A stretch of 64,000 nt of DNA from NCBI GenBank assembly GCA_011947345.1, contig JAAVTG010000043.1, positions 248,001 through 312,000 of the forward strand, written 5' to 3'. Position numbers and translations under genes: made by a program. Below are positions 1-10,699 of the stretch, in pieces. This DNA is from Phytophthora quininea. Lineage: Eukaryota; Oomycota; Peronosporomycetes; Peronosporales; Peronosporaceae. The number at the start of each line of letters is the position of its first letter. Position 1 is the stretch's first letter. Below the pieces are notes generated by a model. It saw only the letters and a program-made list of their open reading frames with translations, did not search any database and was not told the DNA's origin.

Positions 1-1130
1 CAATTTGTCAGCTGATCATTTTTCGTTGTATCCGTAGGCTCGAAGTCTAGCAGATGTGCTTGCGGACGAAGGTTTGTTTCACGAACATTCGCCTCTCTTC
101 AAAATGTACGCTCGGGAGCTCCTTCTCGCCATCACTGATCTATTGGAGCAGTCGACGCATCAACTCTTCACTGTGAGCTTGCTTCTGCTCTTCCAACATA
201 GCGCGTCCAGAAAGGCTAACAAGATGTGCTTCTTGCCAGCGTTTGACGCCTGAACATGTAATGATTTCGCACTTGGGTCGCCGCCTCTTTCTAGGGAAAT
301 TGGATTTTGGGGACCACATCGACCCATTCCAAAGGTGAACATGCCCGCGTTACCGTGTTGTAAGCCCCTGAGAATTGACGCTGATGATAATGTAGGAAAC
401 CCCTCGAAGCTGTGATCCAGCAAAGAGAGCGCGACTTGTTACAAGACCTCGCACTGATACTCTTCTCGATGCTCTCTCCAGTCACATTACCGGACAATCT
501 CTTTAACTTCCGCACTCAATATCTCGGGAATCGAGCCGCAAACTTTGTGTTCCGATATCGGATCGATGTCAAGTCCCAAGACAACAGAGATACTGTCTGT
601 GTTTCAAGTGGAGATACTTTTTCGATCGAACTGGCGGATGACAGGCACATTGACGCGGTGTGGAACTATCACGTCTCGAACAGCTCCGTCCTGCAGTGCA
701 TCAAGCGGCGCTATTCCCAGTACGTCTTTACGACCAGCACCGCAGCCCTTTGGCCTCACTTGTCTTTCATATTATTCATCGCAGATGGAATTCACTTTCC
801 GGACGAAATCGACAGGTGACTGCACCGTTGGGTTTTCGCCTCTGGGTAATGGCACGTCGCGAACGTTGTCGATCTCGGTCACTGTTTGCTCCCAAAACTT
901 CCGTCTCCAGTCGAGTCGAGCGCAGGTTGGTACCTGAAAATAATGCGGTTCTTCGGTGATATCGCTGCTGTCTAACCGTTTCTTGTAGACGCTGATCAGC
1001 TTCTGTGCTGCAACAGTTCACGAGTCCACTCCACCAGCAAGTCAGCCCTCGCTTCGGCAGGTTCTTAGCCACGCATATTTCAAGCCACTCACTGAGTCTG
1101 AGAGCCATGAAGCTGAACGTGAGCTACTCG
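1..1130 (-). pseudogene. Degraded coding remnant, unrecognised
   Basis: No intact gene is visible, but the minus strand shows stretches that read like protein. One runs from about 925 to 780 and contains WRRKFWEQTVTEIDNVRD and a few residues later SPVDFVRKVNSICDE. Another runs from about 255 to 75 and contains KRWQEAHLVSLSGRAMLEEQ, followed by a helical charged stretch. Both are interrupted by stops and frame changes. I recognise no family. The remnant lies just downstream of the decayed gene at 1252-3491 and could be an unrelated dead gene or a transposon piece. The plus-strand reading frames here look like shadows. Confidence 0.3.
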
Positions 1131-1251
1131 AGCGAGTATAAGGCGGCGGGAAAGGATTTCCCTCATAATCATCGTAATGGCCAAACAGCACACGTGTCAT
1201 TAGACCACCGCCGTTTGAAAAAACATAACAACCATCTCGCCGCCAGAACGC

Positions 1252-3491
1252 TTAGATAAAACTTTCGTCCCAGGTCTCGGTGTCAATATTCTTGGACTTG
1301 CGGACGTACACTTTCCGAAGAACTGGGTCAGCTGCAAACTCGAAAATAAGGGACAGCGCCGGCTGGCTCAAAGCGTAACGATGAAACCCAGGTCGCAACT
1401 CAGCCAACTTTCTCTTCTTGGACACTCCCGCCGGCATTTTGTCGGATAGAAGCACGCTCAAAAAGGCTGTCTTTTTCTCCACCGAAAGAGGTTCTTTTGG
1501 TTCCCAAATCGGCTTGAGGTGGTGGTGCTCTCTCAAATTGTTAGGAAAAGATTGGTGATCAAATGACACGACTACTTCCAAATAGTCGAGAATGCGGCTC
1601 TCCTCTAGCAGTTGCAGCAGTGCTTCTTGTATTCTTACGAGTGAATGCGTGCGAATTATTGAGGTGTTCATACGAGCACGCGCAATCTCTGTGCGCACTT
1701 GGTAAGGGGACTGTTCGTATCAGACAAATCTTGAGGTACTGCAGATGAGGAACTCCAATTCAGCTCTGGAAGTGGCTGATTCTTTGCGTGATACTCGTCG
1801 AAATTGAGCCGCAGATCGAACACCCCGTCATCACACAGCGCCAACTCCTTCAGGTTGGGACAGCACTATTGTGTCTTCATCGAACTCTCCGACTCGCTTA
1901 CACAGTGTCAAAGACTTTAGTGAATGACCAATTGCCGACAAGATGCCGGGTAGCCCGTTTGAATCCTCTTCATTCACGTCGTGGAATGCGATCGCGAGTG
2001 ATGATAGTCCTTGCGAACTTGCAGCAGCTTTGGGCGAACAGAAAATCAGATCTTCCCGTATAGCTTGGCATCTGCCGTATCCGGGAAGAAGAACGTTAAC
2101 CAAATCACTTTTTCCATCGTCACTGAGTGTTCGTACAATTGAATCCGTAAACAAGGTATCAAGACATGTGGATCCCTCGGAAATCCACCAGATTGAAGCG
2201 CCAGCTTTCAGTTCTGGGTCCCGTTCGTCAAGTCGACCATGCGAGAGACTGACTAGCTTTTCTTCTGGATGCTGGGTCCTCAACACAGCGGTAAAAATCT
2301 CCGCATCTGCTTCGCTAATCCTTCTAACTGAAACGAGCGAAAGTGAGTTTACAGACGAGCTCTCTCGCGATCGCTGCGAAAAGAACGCGTACGCCAACCA
2401 TTTCCATCGATGTTGCTGGTCTTCGATGCTCCGTCCTAAATCCACGATGACGTCCCTGGTTGTCTGAGTGGAAACGATAGCAGAGCACATCGGCTCAAGT
2501 TCACGAACCAGATCCTTGGCGCTTGGTGATGAGTCGCAAATGACCTGGACAGCCCCTAACTGCAGTGGATTTGACGACGCACTTCGATCATCGGAATACT
2601 ATCTTGTATTCGCTAGCAACGGGGCACGGCGCTTATTACCAAACACACTAGCCATAAGTCGAGCCACCATTGCCCGTGACGCCAGTCCCTGAGTCCTGAC
2701 ATCATTATTGATCTTTCCCATATCCAGTGAGGCAAATGAAAACCAAACGTTGCGATCCACGAACTTCGCTAACATTTTCGAATCGAAATAGGTGCAGTGA
2801 TGCATTACCGCCATGGGTTCCAGCACGAAAGTGCATCGCAGCGACCCTGGAGGCACCTCTTTCCTCAGTGAGCTGTGCTCAAGCGTTCCCATCCTCTTCT
2901 AATAAACCTTTCAGTCATTTGGAGGTCTGGCACGTTGCCATCCCAATCACCACCATTCTCATTTTGAAAATCAAAGTGCACCGCTCGCACTGGGACTTGA
3001 ATATCCACTCCCTTTCACAGTAATCATCCAAGGCTGCAATTTTGGCCAGAGCCTCCCCGTACTCTTGACTGTTGTTTTCGTACTGTTGCACCCCACAAAA
3101 GTCAATTAGATCGTGCTCAAAGTTGCCGCTCTCCGTCCTCCCAAAGAAATCCAACTACAGCCAGAAACGAACGGGAACAGGCTCTTCAATGTCCTCTTCC
3201 TCTTCTTCTCCCAGGTCAATACCGCAGAATGTAACGAGTACAAACTTCCACGCGTTTTGGCCCACATGTGCTACCGCTGCCAGTAGAGCTAGAGCTTCAC
3301 GGGTTTTCTGGAACTTGACCCGAAAGCAGTTTTGGCCTTCAGCGTCGGATTGGTAGGGGCACAACGGTAGAAGCACCTTCAGGCGCGCCTCTGGTCCACG
3401 CAAAACTCCTTCGTATGCTTCACGTCGCTGTACTCGATTTTTTCCTTCAACACAGCGCACCACGGCTCCAGGACCCCCAGCGCTGCTCCAT
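1252..3491 (-). pseudogene. Decayed member of a large unrecognised gene family (copy 1)
   Basis: This is the first of three paralogues in the window (others at 3553-5790 and 8470-10699). The start is set by the shared MEQRWG beginning at 3491. The TAA at 1252-1254 closes a frame ending in a short charged tail. Shared landmarks are EALALLAAVAHV, CTFVLEPM, WLAYAFFS and SKKRK. The last third has weak leucine-rich spacing, but no known domain is evident. It is broken: the frame shifts within the first 15 codons, an in-frame TAG sits at about 3155 right after RFWL, and further shifts occur near 3000, 2900, 2595 and 1830-1700. It is head to head with copy 2, with only 61 bp between the two ATGs. 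The family is probably oomycete-specific; function is unknown. Confidence 0.7.
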
Positions 3492-3552
3492 CGCTTGATA
3501 TCTTCTCCCTTTACAAGAACAAAGAATTACCAGATTTTGGGAGACGTTTCGG

Positions 3553-5790
3553 ATGGAGGAGCAATGGGGCTTTCTCGCGCCGTTGTGCGCTGTACTGCGG
3601 GGCAAGCTCAAGTACCGAGATGTCTGGCACACACAACGTCTCTGCATGGACCAGAGTCGCGCGTTGGAGATGCAGTTTCCAACCCGCATGGACTTTGATG
3701 ACGAAGAAGAATTTCGAATTAAGTTCCAGAGAACGCGTGAAGCTTTAGCTCTACTGGCGGCAGTGGCCCATGTGGACCATAACGCGTGGAAATATTCACT
3801 GATCAATTTCTGTGGAGTGTACTTGGGAGACACTGCTGGAGAATCGTACGATGCAGAAGTTCCAGTTCGCTTTTGGCTGGTGATGGACTTTAACGGCAAC
3901 ACCCAAGAAAATGAGCTTACTTTTGACCTGGTTGACTTGTGTGGGACTCGACAGCATGAAGAGAATAGCCGGGAATATGTCAAGTGCGTTAAAAGAATTG
4001 CTACCCAGGACTGCAGTCTACAGCTTGGAGATTCGGGGGTGGACATTGAGATCCCGGTGAGGGCAGTTTTCTGCGGCATTGAGACTGAGTTTGGCCTCTC
4101 GATAGGATGCACCGCTGCGGATATGCAGGTCGCTGAGAGATTAGTCAAGCAACAGTGGAGAGGCTACCAATCGGATTCTGTAGCTGCAAGGTCGTATCGA
4201 TGTACGTTTGTGCTGGAGCCGATGGTTCACGTTTCTTCAAGTTTGAACTACTTTGAAGCCGAGGCAATCGCTGTTCTGCTGCGCAGGAACACATGGTTCT
4301 CCTTCATCTCGCTGTCTGTGAAGAACATTATCGCTCTGCGAGACGATGGGATCGCATCGAGGACGGTTCTGGCCCAGCTGCTAGCCAGTGTGTTTGACAG
4401 CACTCGGCGAGATCCAGAACATGCATGCACGAGGTATTACTTCGCAAGAAACACTGCTGAGCGATCTCCTCCGCCGAATCCGCTTCAAGTGGGAGCTGTG
4501 GAGCTCATTTGTGACGATTCCATACGCATTTCCGCCTTTGAGGCGATTTGTTCCGCCACAGTTCTCACTCAAACAACGAAAAGGGTGGAAATACACATGT
4601 GGACGGAAATCAACCAGGAGGGCAAAAGTCGGCAGCGGTGGAGATGGATCGCGTACGCCTTCTTCTCCAATCGAGCGCGAGAACATTCCTCCGTGGAGTC
4701 ACTTGCCCTCACTTCAATTGGAAGCATTACAGTTGAAGATATGACGGCGTTTTCGGCTGTGGTAAAGTCCGAGCACCCAGAAGAAGAGCTTTTCGACTGC
4801 CCTCGTGGTCTGATCGACGAGAGAGATGCTACGCTAAAAGCTGGTGCCCCAATCTGGTGGCTCAGTGATGGTAACGAGTTTTCAGGGAGAAACTGTGCAG
4901 ACATATTCACTTGCGCGACTCCCTGCGGACATTCAGCGACGATGGTGAGAGTACTCTAGTTAACGTTTTGGTTCCTGGGTACGGTCGCTGTCAAGTCTTG
5001 CGCGATGACTTGTGTTTTCGTTCAATCAGCACGGACGACGGGATTCATCGGTTGTCTTCGCTTATGCTTGGATTTGATGCAATGGGAACAACAGTTGTTC
5101 AAAGTCTATCGGTACTTCTGGCGGCGATCGGAGACACTCTGAAGGTTTTAACGCTGCTCAATCCCCCGCTGCAGTTGAGCGTAAATGTGATACTTCAAAG
5201 CTGTTCCAATCTGGAGAGGCTATGCGTGTGCTGGGACGGACTTGATATTCAATTGAATTTTGTGGGATGCCGCAAGAGAAATCGTTCGCTACTAGATCCG
5301 GGTGTTCCTTGGGACGACTTTGCTGCGCTAGCAAACGCACTAGGCGACACCGACAGTACATTTGCCAAGTGTGTGCAGAAACTTCGCATCTGTTTGGATG
5401 GTCGTAGCGATGAAGCCCCGTGTCAGAAGCACTTTTGTCCATGTTGGGGAAGAACCAGAGCCTGCAGTTCTTGAAAGTCATCGTGTCTCCAGATCACAAC
5501 ATTTCTGTTGACGAGTTCAAACAGCACCATCACGAACTGCTTCAGAAACCCAAGGAATTGGTCCCAATTGAGAGCAAGGTCGCTTTCTTGAGTGTCCTAT
5601 CGTCCCGCAGAGTCTCAGCTGAAGCTCGCAAGAAGAACATATCGGAGTCTGCGTCCAGACGTCTGTTCCAAGAACTGGACCATCTAGTGCTGTCCAATAT
5701 TTTTTCTTTGCATCAGAGCCTGCTTTCCGGAAAGTGTATGTGCGGAAGCTCGATAACGGTGAAGATATTGACAGCGACGAAGAACTGTAG
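3553..5790 (+). pseudogene. Decayed member of the same family (copy 2)
   Basis: It starts at MEEQWGFLAPL and stays open for about 450 codons, the best preserved N-terminal part of the three copies. The frame then changes near 4900 (after WWLSDG) and again near 5420. The end of the gene is in a third frame: a basic stretch followed by an acidic tail (EDIDSDEEL) and TAG at 5788-5790. Copy 1 keeps the corresponding C-terminus in frame, whereas copies 2 and 3 lack one base at the same point (about 5705 here). Visible motifs are EALALLAAVAHV, RFWLVMDF, CTFVLEPMV and WIAYAFFSNRAREHSS. No signal peptide or membrane segment is seen. Function is unknown. Confidence 0.7.
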
Positions 5791-6012
5791 CTGGCCGTGG
5801 ACGCAAGCATGGTTGCTATCGAGAGATTTTGCAGGAACGACCCTGCTTGGAGGCACAGTTGGAATTGAACAAAACATGCCGATACGATCATGTGGGCGGT
5901 GAACGAACGCTTGCAATGATTTTCGACGCAAAAGGAACAGATATGGTCGATCGAACACATTTGCACCGCGCATTTCAACAAAATTGTTGGAATTACTACG
6001 CACTCATGCACT

Positions 6013-6972
6013 TCAAGCTGCAACACAAACGGCAGTTGCGTGTTGAAATGATAGCAGCAGATAGCGGACTTGAGCGTCCAAAGCCCCACCACCAGTCGAT
6101 ACATTCGCCGCACCCGTGGTGACAGGCGTAGCATCACTTTCTGGAGCAGCCTTGGCCACACTAGCTTCGGCGGGGGTAGCAGCCTTTGGGTCCAAGCTTT
6201 AACAAGAAGAATAACTAGTTGCTGTTTTGTATATTCAACAAAATGAACAAAAAGGAGACCTTTTCAAATTAAACGCGGTTGACAGGGACTACTATCCTGG
6301 ACGACTGGAGCATTTACTTGGTCAACTTCGGGGCTGGCGTGGGCTGAGCAGGCGTGTTGGCGTCGACGACGTGGTTGACGTTAATGTCATTCAGGTGGAC
6401 CAGGTCGCCCAGCAGTTGCCGCTTGTGAGTGGGGCTCTTGGCCGCGGGAGCGTTGGGTGTGTTGGCGTCAACGACGTGGTCGACAGCGATGTCGTTCAGG
6501 TGGACCAAGTCGAGCAGTAGTTGCCGCTTGTGGGCCGAGACCTTCACTGCGGGAGTGTCTGGTGAGTTGTCCGGTGAGTTCACGTTGACGACGTGGTTAG
6601 CGTTGATGTCGTTGAGGTGCACCAGGTCGAGCTGAAGCTTTCGGCCGAGTGCAGGAACCGCGGGGACCGCTGGGAGGTTCGGGAGCGGTGGCGCGGTGAC
6701 GTCGGCAACGTGGTTGACGTCGACATCGTTCGACCGGACCAAGTCGAGCTGCAGCTGTCTCTCTCCAGCAGACTCCTTCAAGGCGCGATCGTCGCCACCG
6801 CGCAGCTTTCGGCCGAGCACTGGGAGCTGCGGAGCTGCGGGAGCGGTGGTGCAGACACATCGGCGACATGGTTGGCGTCGATGGCGTTGGCCCGAACCAA
6901 GTCGAGCTGTGCGTGGGCGCACGACAACTGGAGGGCGGCGGCGATGAGAGCGATGGCAGAAATGACCTTCAT
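6013..6972 (-). CDS. Secreted internal-repeat protein with dibasic linkers, one frame break
   Basis: The chosen ATG (6972) opens a classic signal peptide of about 22 residues, MKVISAIALIAAALQLSCAHAQ without its last two residues being certain. Five imperfect repeats follow with core LDLVHLNDINxNHVxDxNxP. They are separated by Pro/Ala-rich linkers ending in GRKL, ERQL or KRQL, which look like kexin-type cleavage sites. The frame is broken once, between the first repeat and the linker, by an 8-bp tandem duplication at about 6823-6838. Counting one copy only, the frame runs through. A likely intron (6197-6317, donor GTAAAT, acceptor AAAG) replaces the TAA at 6314 with an Ala/Thr/Pro-rich tail ending in TGA at 6013-6015. 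With one unit and the intron removed, the length is a whole number of codons (277 with the stop). An RKLR followed by GGDDR falls at about residues 52-60, where RXLR effectors carry their motif. It coincides with the repeat linker, so this may be chance. Confidence 0.6.
6823..6840. repeat. 8-bp tandem duplication causing a frameshift
   Basis: Two adjacent copies of GGAGCTGC (6823-6830 and 6831-6838, with two more matching bases after) lie in the coding region of the secreted repeat protein. Eight bases are not a multiple of three, so the duplication separates the signal-peptide frame from the repeat frame. Confidence 0.75.
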
Positions 6973-7364
6973 GAGGCTCGTGTGGGTTAGTGCGAGGTGG
7001 ATGTTGGAACTTGGAGGCAAGTTGGAGAATGATCTTCCGTGGTGGTCGATGTTCGCGGTCGCGACGCTGACCGGACGGATATTTGTGCGGTAGATCACTT
7101 GTTTTCGAGCCGGCCAGCTTACGGACGGTATCTGTTTGGGACAGCGTATGATCGCGCAAGTGTGCGGCTCGCAGTGAACAGCTTTCTCGGGACCAGGTGT
7201 GGGGGGCGGCTATTTCGCGTGCCTTGCAAGGCTATGGAGTGATCAAGGAGTACAATGTGTCTACGCGACCAACGGCGGGTAAGATCAAGAGTTCTTGTCT
7301 GTGGAGAGCTCTGGGGGGCTTCGATTACCGATTATTTGTGAGTTCTCAATCTGCGGTGTTAAAT
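6973..7364. other. Intergenic, no feature recognised
   Basis: This is the upstream region of the secreted repeat protein. I see no open coding stretch, repeat or convincing core promoter in it. Confidence 0.4.
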
Positions 7365-8270
7365 CTAATCTACCAAGGTCTGGAATACAACGCCAGAGCG
7401 CTGGGCAGCGTGAAGTTGAACGTGTCGGAGGCGAAATAGTTCTGGGTTGCAGTTGATGAAATTGCCGAAGTGTGATGTTTGCTTTAGTTGGCGCAGAATG
7501 GTGTGATACTGCTCGTGTAGATTACTGTCTGTGGTTCTAAGGCCTCTGCGGACGTGTGCTCCAAATGTTGCATATATCGCGGCCAGAACTGTCGTTTTGA
7601 GTTCTGGACTGCCGTCTTCAAAGCATATCCTGTTGCGCTCAGTCCAGCGATGGTGGAGAACTGTGCATCGTAGCATATTCCAGAGAATAATTAATATGTC
7701 CCGGTGTTGCTTCCAATGTTGTACGACCCGGAGTTTGTGCGGGAGTACAACCAAGGTTCATGTGAGTGGTCCGACGAAAAATATCCCCCAATCAGACCAA
7801 ATCAAGGACCATATTGCCGCTGAGGGAGGACATTCCAAGAAGAGATGTTGTGAAGTCTCAATCGACGAGCACGCTGGGAACTGACATTGTTGAGCTGATG
7901 TCTGTGGAGAGCTCTACCACGTTGACGAACAGCGGTCTTCGATGCACATTGTTGACCAGAGTTGAGCCATGAACGCGGTGTCGCCGAATGGTGGAGACGA
8001 CTGTTGCGACGCTATGAGACGGGGGCACTGACAGCTCTCGCTCGCTCGCCGCAATGAATGCCACCTCGACATGGCCCTCAAACGCAGCATGCGGTCCGTG
8101 AGAAAGCCGATGAAGTTGGGCTCAAATGGCATATCTCCAAAGTTGAAGTGGAGTTGGATACATTTGACATGGATATATTTTGGACGTTGAGGCCTGCTTG
8201 CTGCGGCAAGTTATCCGCGTGGCAAGGGATCAAAAGGTTTGACATCTCCGACGATACCGACGACGGTAGC
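7365..8270 (-). mobile_element. Non-LTR (LINE) retrotransposon 3' remnant
   Basis: Read on the minus strand, the region resembles the C-terminal end of a LINE reverse-transcriptase polyprotein. It holds FLTDRMLRLRAMSRWHSLRR, then a Cys/His segment with HLFLECPPSAAIWSLIW, then LWNMLRCTVLHHRWTERNR and a charged tail. The C...H..HLFLECP...IW arrangement is typical of the zinc-knuckle region after the RT domain. The pieces lie in different frames with stops between, so it is a dead 5'-truncated copy. Neither the RT catalytic core nor the endonuclease is present. The 3' boundary was not resolved. Confidence 0.55.
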
Positions 8271-8469
8271 TAGAACACGTTGGCAAGTGTTCAGGACGAA
8301 TCGTAACTCGATTCTTTCAGCTGGTATCCTTAATCAAGTGGTGACAGTTGAGCAAAATGTAGTTCTCCGTCCATCCAGCGTGGCGACTCGCGCTTATTGG
8401 CCTTGTACGCACATCCTGTATAAGAACTGCTATAAGCAGATTCGACTGATTTACGACAGTCGCGGACAA

Positions 8470-10699
8470 ATGGAGCAGCGGTGGGGATTCCTTGCGCCCT
8501 GGTGCATTCAGTTGCAGGATAGGATCACGTACCTTGACACCAGACGTACAAGACGACTATGTGCGGACCAGATGAGCACTGGAGGTGGAATTTCCGATCC
8601 GCATCGACTTTAATGACGACAAAATATTCCACATTCAATTCCAGAAAACCTGCGAAGCTTTGGCGTTGCTGGCGGCAGTAGCTCAAGTGGACTGCCAGGC
8701 CTGGATATTTGTACTAAAGACATATTGTGCCGTCGACTTGAGAGAAGAAGGAGAAGAGTATTTTGAAGAGCCCGTTCCAGCTCGGTTTTGGTTGGTTATG
8801 GACTTAACGAGCTGGCATCTGGAAAGGAATGGAGTTGAGAGTGACCTCATTGATGTGTGTGGTGCGCGCCAGCGGGAGCAGTGTAGTACGGAGTATTTGG
8901 ATACTTTAAGGATGATTGCTGAGAGGGACAGCAGACTCCAATCTGGTGACGTTGGAGTGGACATTTCGATTCCTGTGCGAGCCGTTTTCTCTGACGACGC
9001 GATGGAAGAGAATACCACGGCCGGGTGCGCAGCTACGGATATGCTGGTAGCAGAGAAGCTGATCAAGCAAGAGTGGGAAGACTACGAGTCTATTCCACTT
9101 GCTGCTCGGTCGCTTCGATGTACGTTTGTGCTGGAGCCGATGGTTCATCTTTCTTCAAGAATGAATTACTTTGAAGCAGAGGCGATCGTCGCCCTCATAC
9201 GTGGGGTGTGCGCTTCTCCTCCATCTCGCTGGCCATGAAAAGTGTTATCGAACTGAGAGACGCTGGAATCACGGCGAGAACGATTTTTGCACAACTCATG
9301 GCTAGCCTATTTGACAGTACTCGACGCCCCCTGAACTTGCACACACAAAATACTACGTGGAGGATGAAGTTGCTAACCAATCCCCTAGGCTGGACCCGCT
9401 ACAGTTGGGTGTTGTTGGAGTGGTTTGTGACGAATCGATACACGTTTCTGATTTCGCAGCGATGTGTTCTGCAATAATTCTTACCCAGACAACCAAAATG
9501 GCGTCAATACGAGTGTGGATGGACCATAACGACCACGTTAGAAATCGCCGGTTGTGGAAGTGGCTGGCATACGCATTCTTCTCAAAGCGAGCTCGAGCTC
9601 ATTCCTCTGTCGAGTCTCTTTCAATAACATCCCTTGGAAGCATGAGTGTGGAGGATATGGAGGCGTTTTCGGCAGTGGTAGCGTCCGATCATCTGGAAGA
9701 AGAGCTATTTGGCTATAGTCGTGGTCTAATCGATGACCGAGATGCAACTCTAAAAGCTGGTGCTCCGTTCCGGTGGCTTACTGCCAATGCTGACAGGTAT
9801 GTGGCGCCTGAAGTTTTATCTTTCGAGGCACCTGTGCGGACATTCAACGATGACGGCAAGAGTGCTCTGGTGAATATTATGCTTCCTGGACACGGTCTGT
9901 GTCAAGTCTTGCGCAATGACTTGTACTTCTGTGAAACCATCGCCAACGACAGGCAACAGAGTCGATTGTCTTCGGTTACGCTAAAATTTGACGTGGACAT
10001 GCTGACAGTAAACGAGAGTCTGCCGGTTTTTCTGGCGGCAGTCGGAGAGTCGTTAAAAGTGTTTACGCTTATCAATACTCCTGCGGGATTGAATGAGAAT
10101 GTGATACTGCGAGGCTGCCCTAACCTGGAGGAGTTGTCGGTCGGCTACAGAGAATGTAGCCTGCGCCTTAACCTCCGTGACTGTTGCGGGAGAGAACTAA
10201 ATTCGCGCAGTGGTTGGAACGACGTCAATGCGGTATTGAAGGAGCTCAGCGACACCAACAGCTTGCTTACAAAATGTGTACGAAAGCTTCGCGTCCACTT
10301 GAACGTAGTAAACGATGAAGTTATGGTATCTGGAGCGTTACTATCAATGCTGGAAGCAAACACGAACCTAGAATTCTTGGAAATCATAGTCTCTCCTGGA
10401 CATCAGATTCCGTTGGATAAAATCAAACAACATCACCACGAACATCTTCGTAAGGCCAAGAAATTGCTTCTAATTGAGAGTAAAGTCGCCTTCCTGAGCG
10501 TACTATTGTCCCGCAGATCGGATGAAGCCCATAAGAAGAGAAAAGTCTCGGCGCCACCGTCCGGACATCCACTCCCAGAACTTGACCAGCCAGTGTTATC
10601 CATGATTTTCTTTTTGCAGCGGAGCCTGCTTTTCGGAAACTATACGTCAGGAAACGCGATGTAGACCATGATGAAGAGGACGACGAAGACCCTATGTGA
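8470..10699 (+). pseudogene. Decayed member of the same family (copy 3)
   Basis: This is the third paralogue, in the same orientation as copy 2. It starts at MEQRWGFLAPW (8470). The frame changes near 8580, near 9200 (within the conserved ALIR...FSFISL segment) and near 9325. The longest clean run is about 9357-10660. The end is again one base out relative to copy 1, and the alternative frame gives FAAEPAFRKLYVRK plus a very acidic tail (EEDDEDPM) with TGA at 10697-10699. The last third has leucine-rich spacing around LEELSVGY. No known domain is identified. That all three copies lost their frame at different sites suggests relaxed constraint or poor base accuracy here. Confidence 0.7.
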
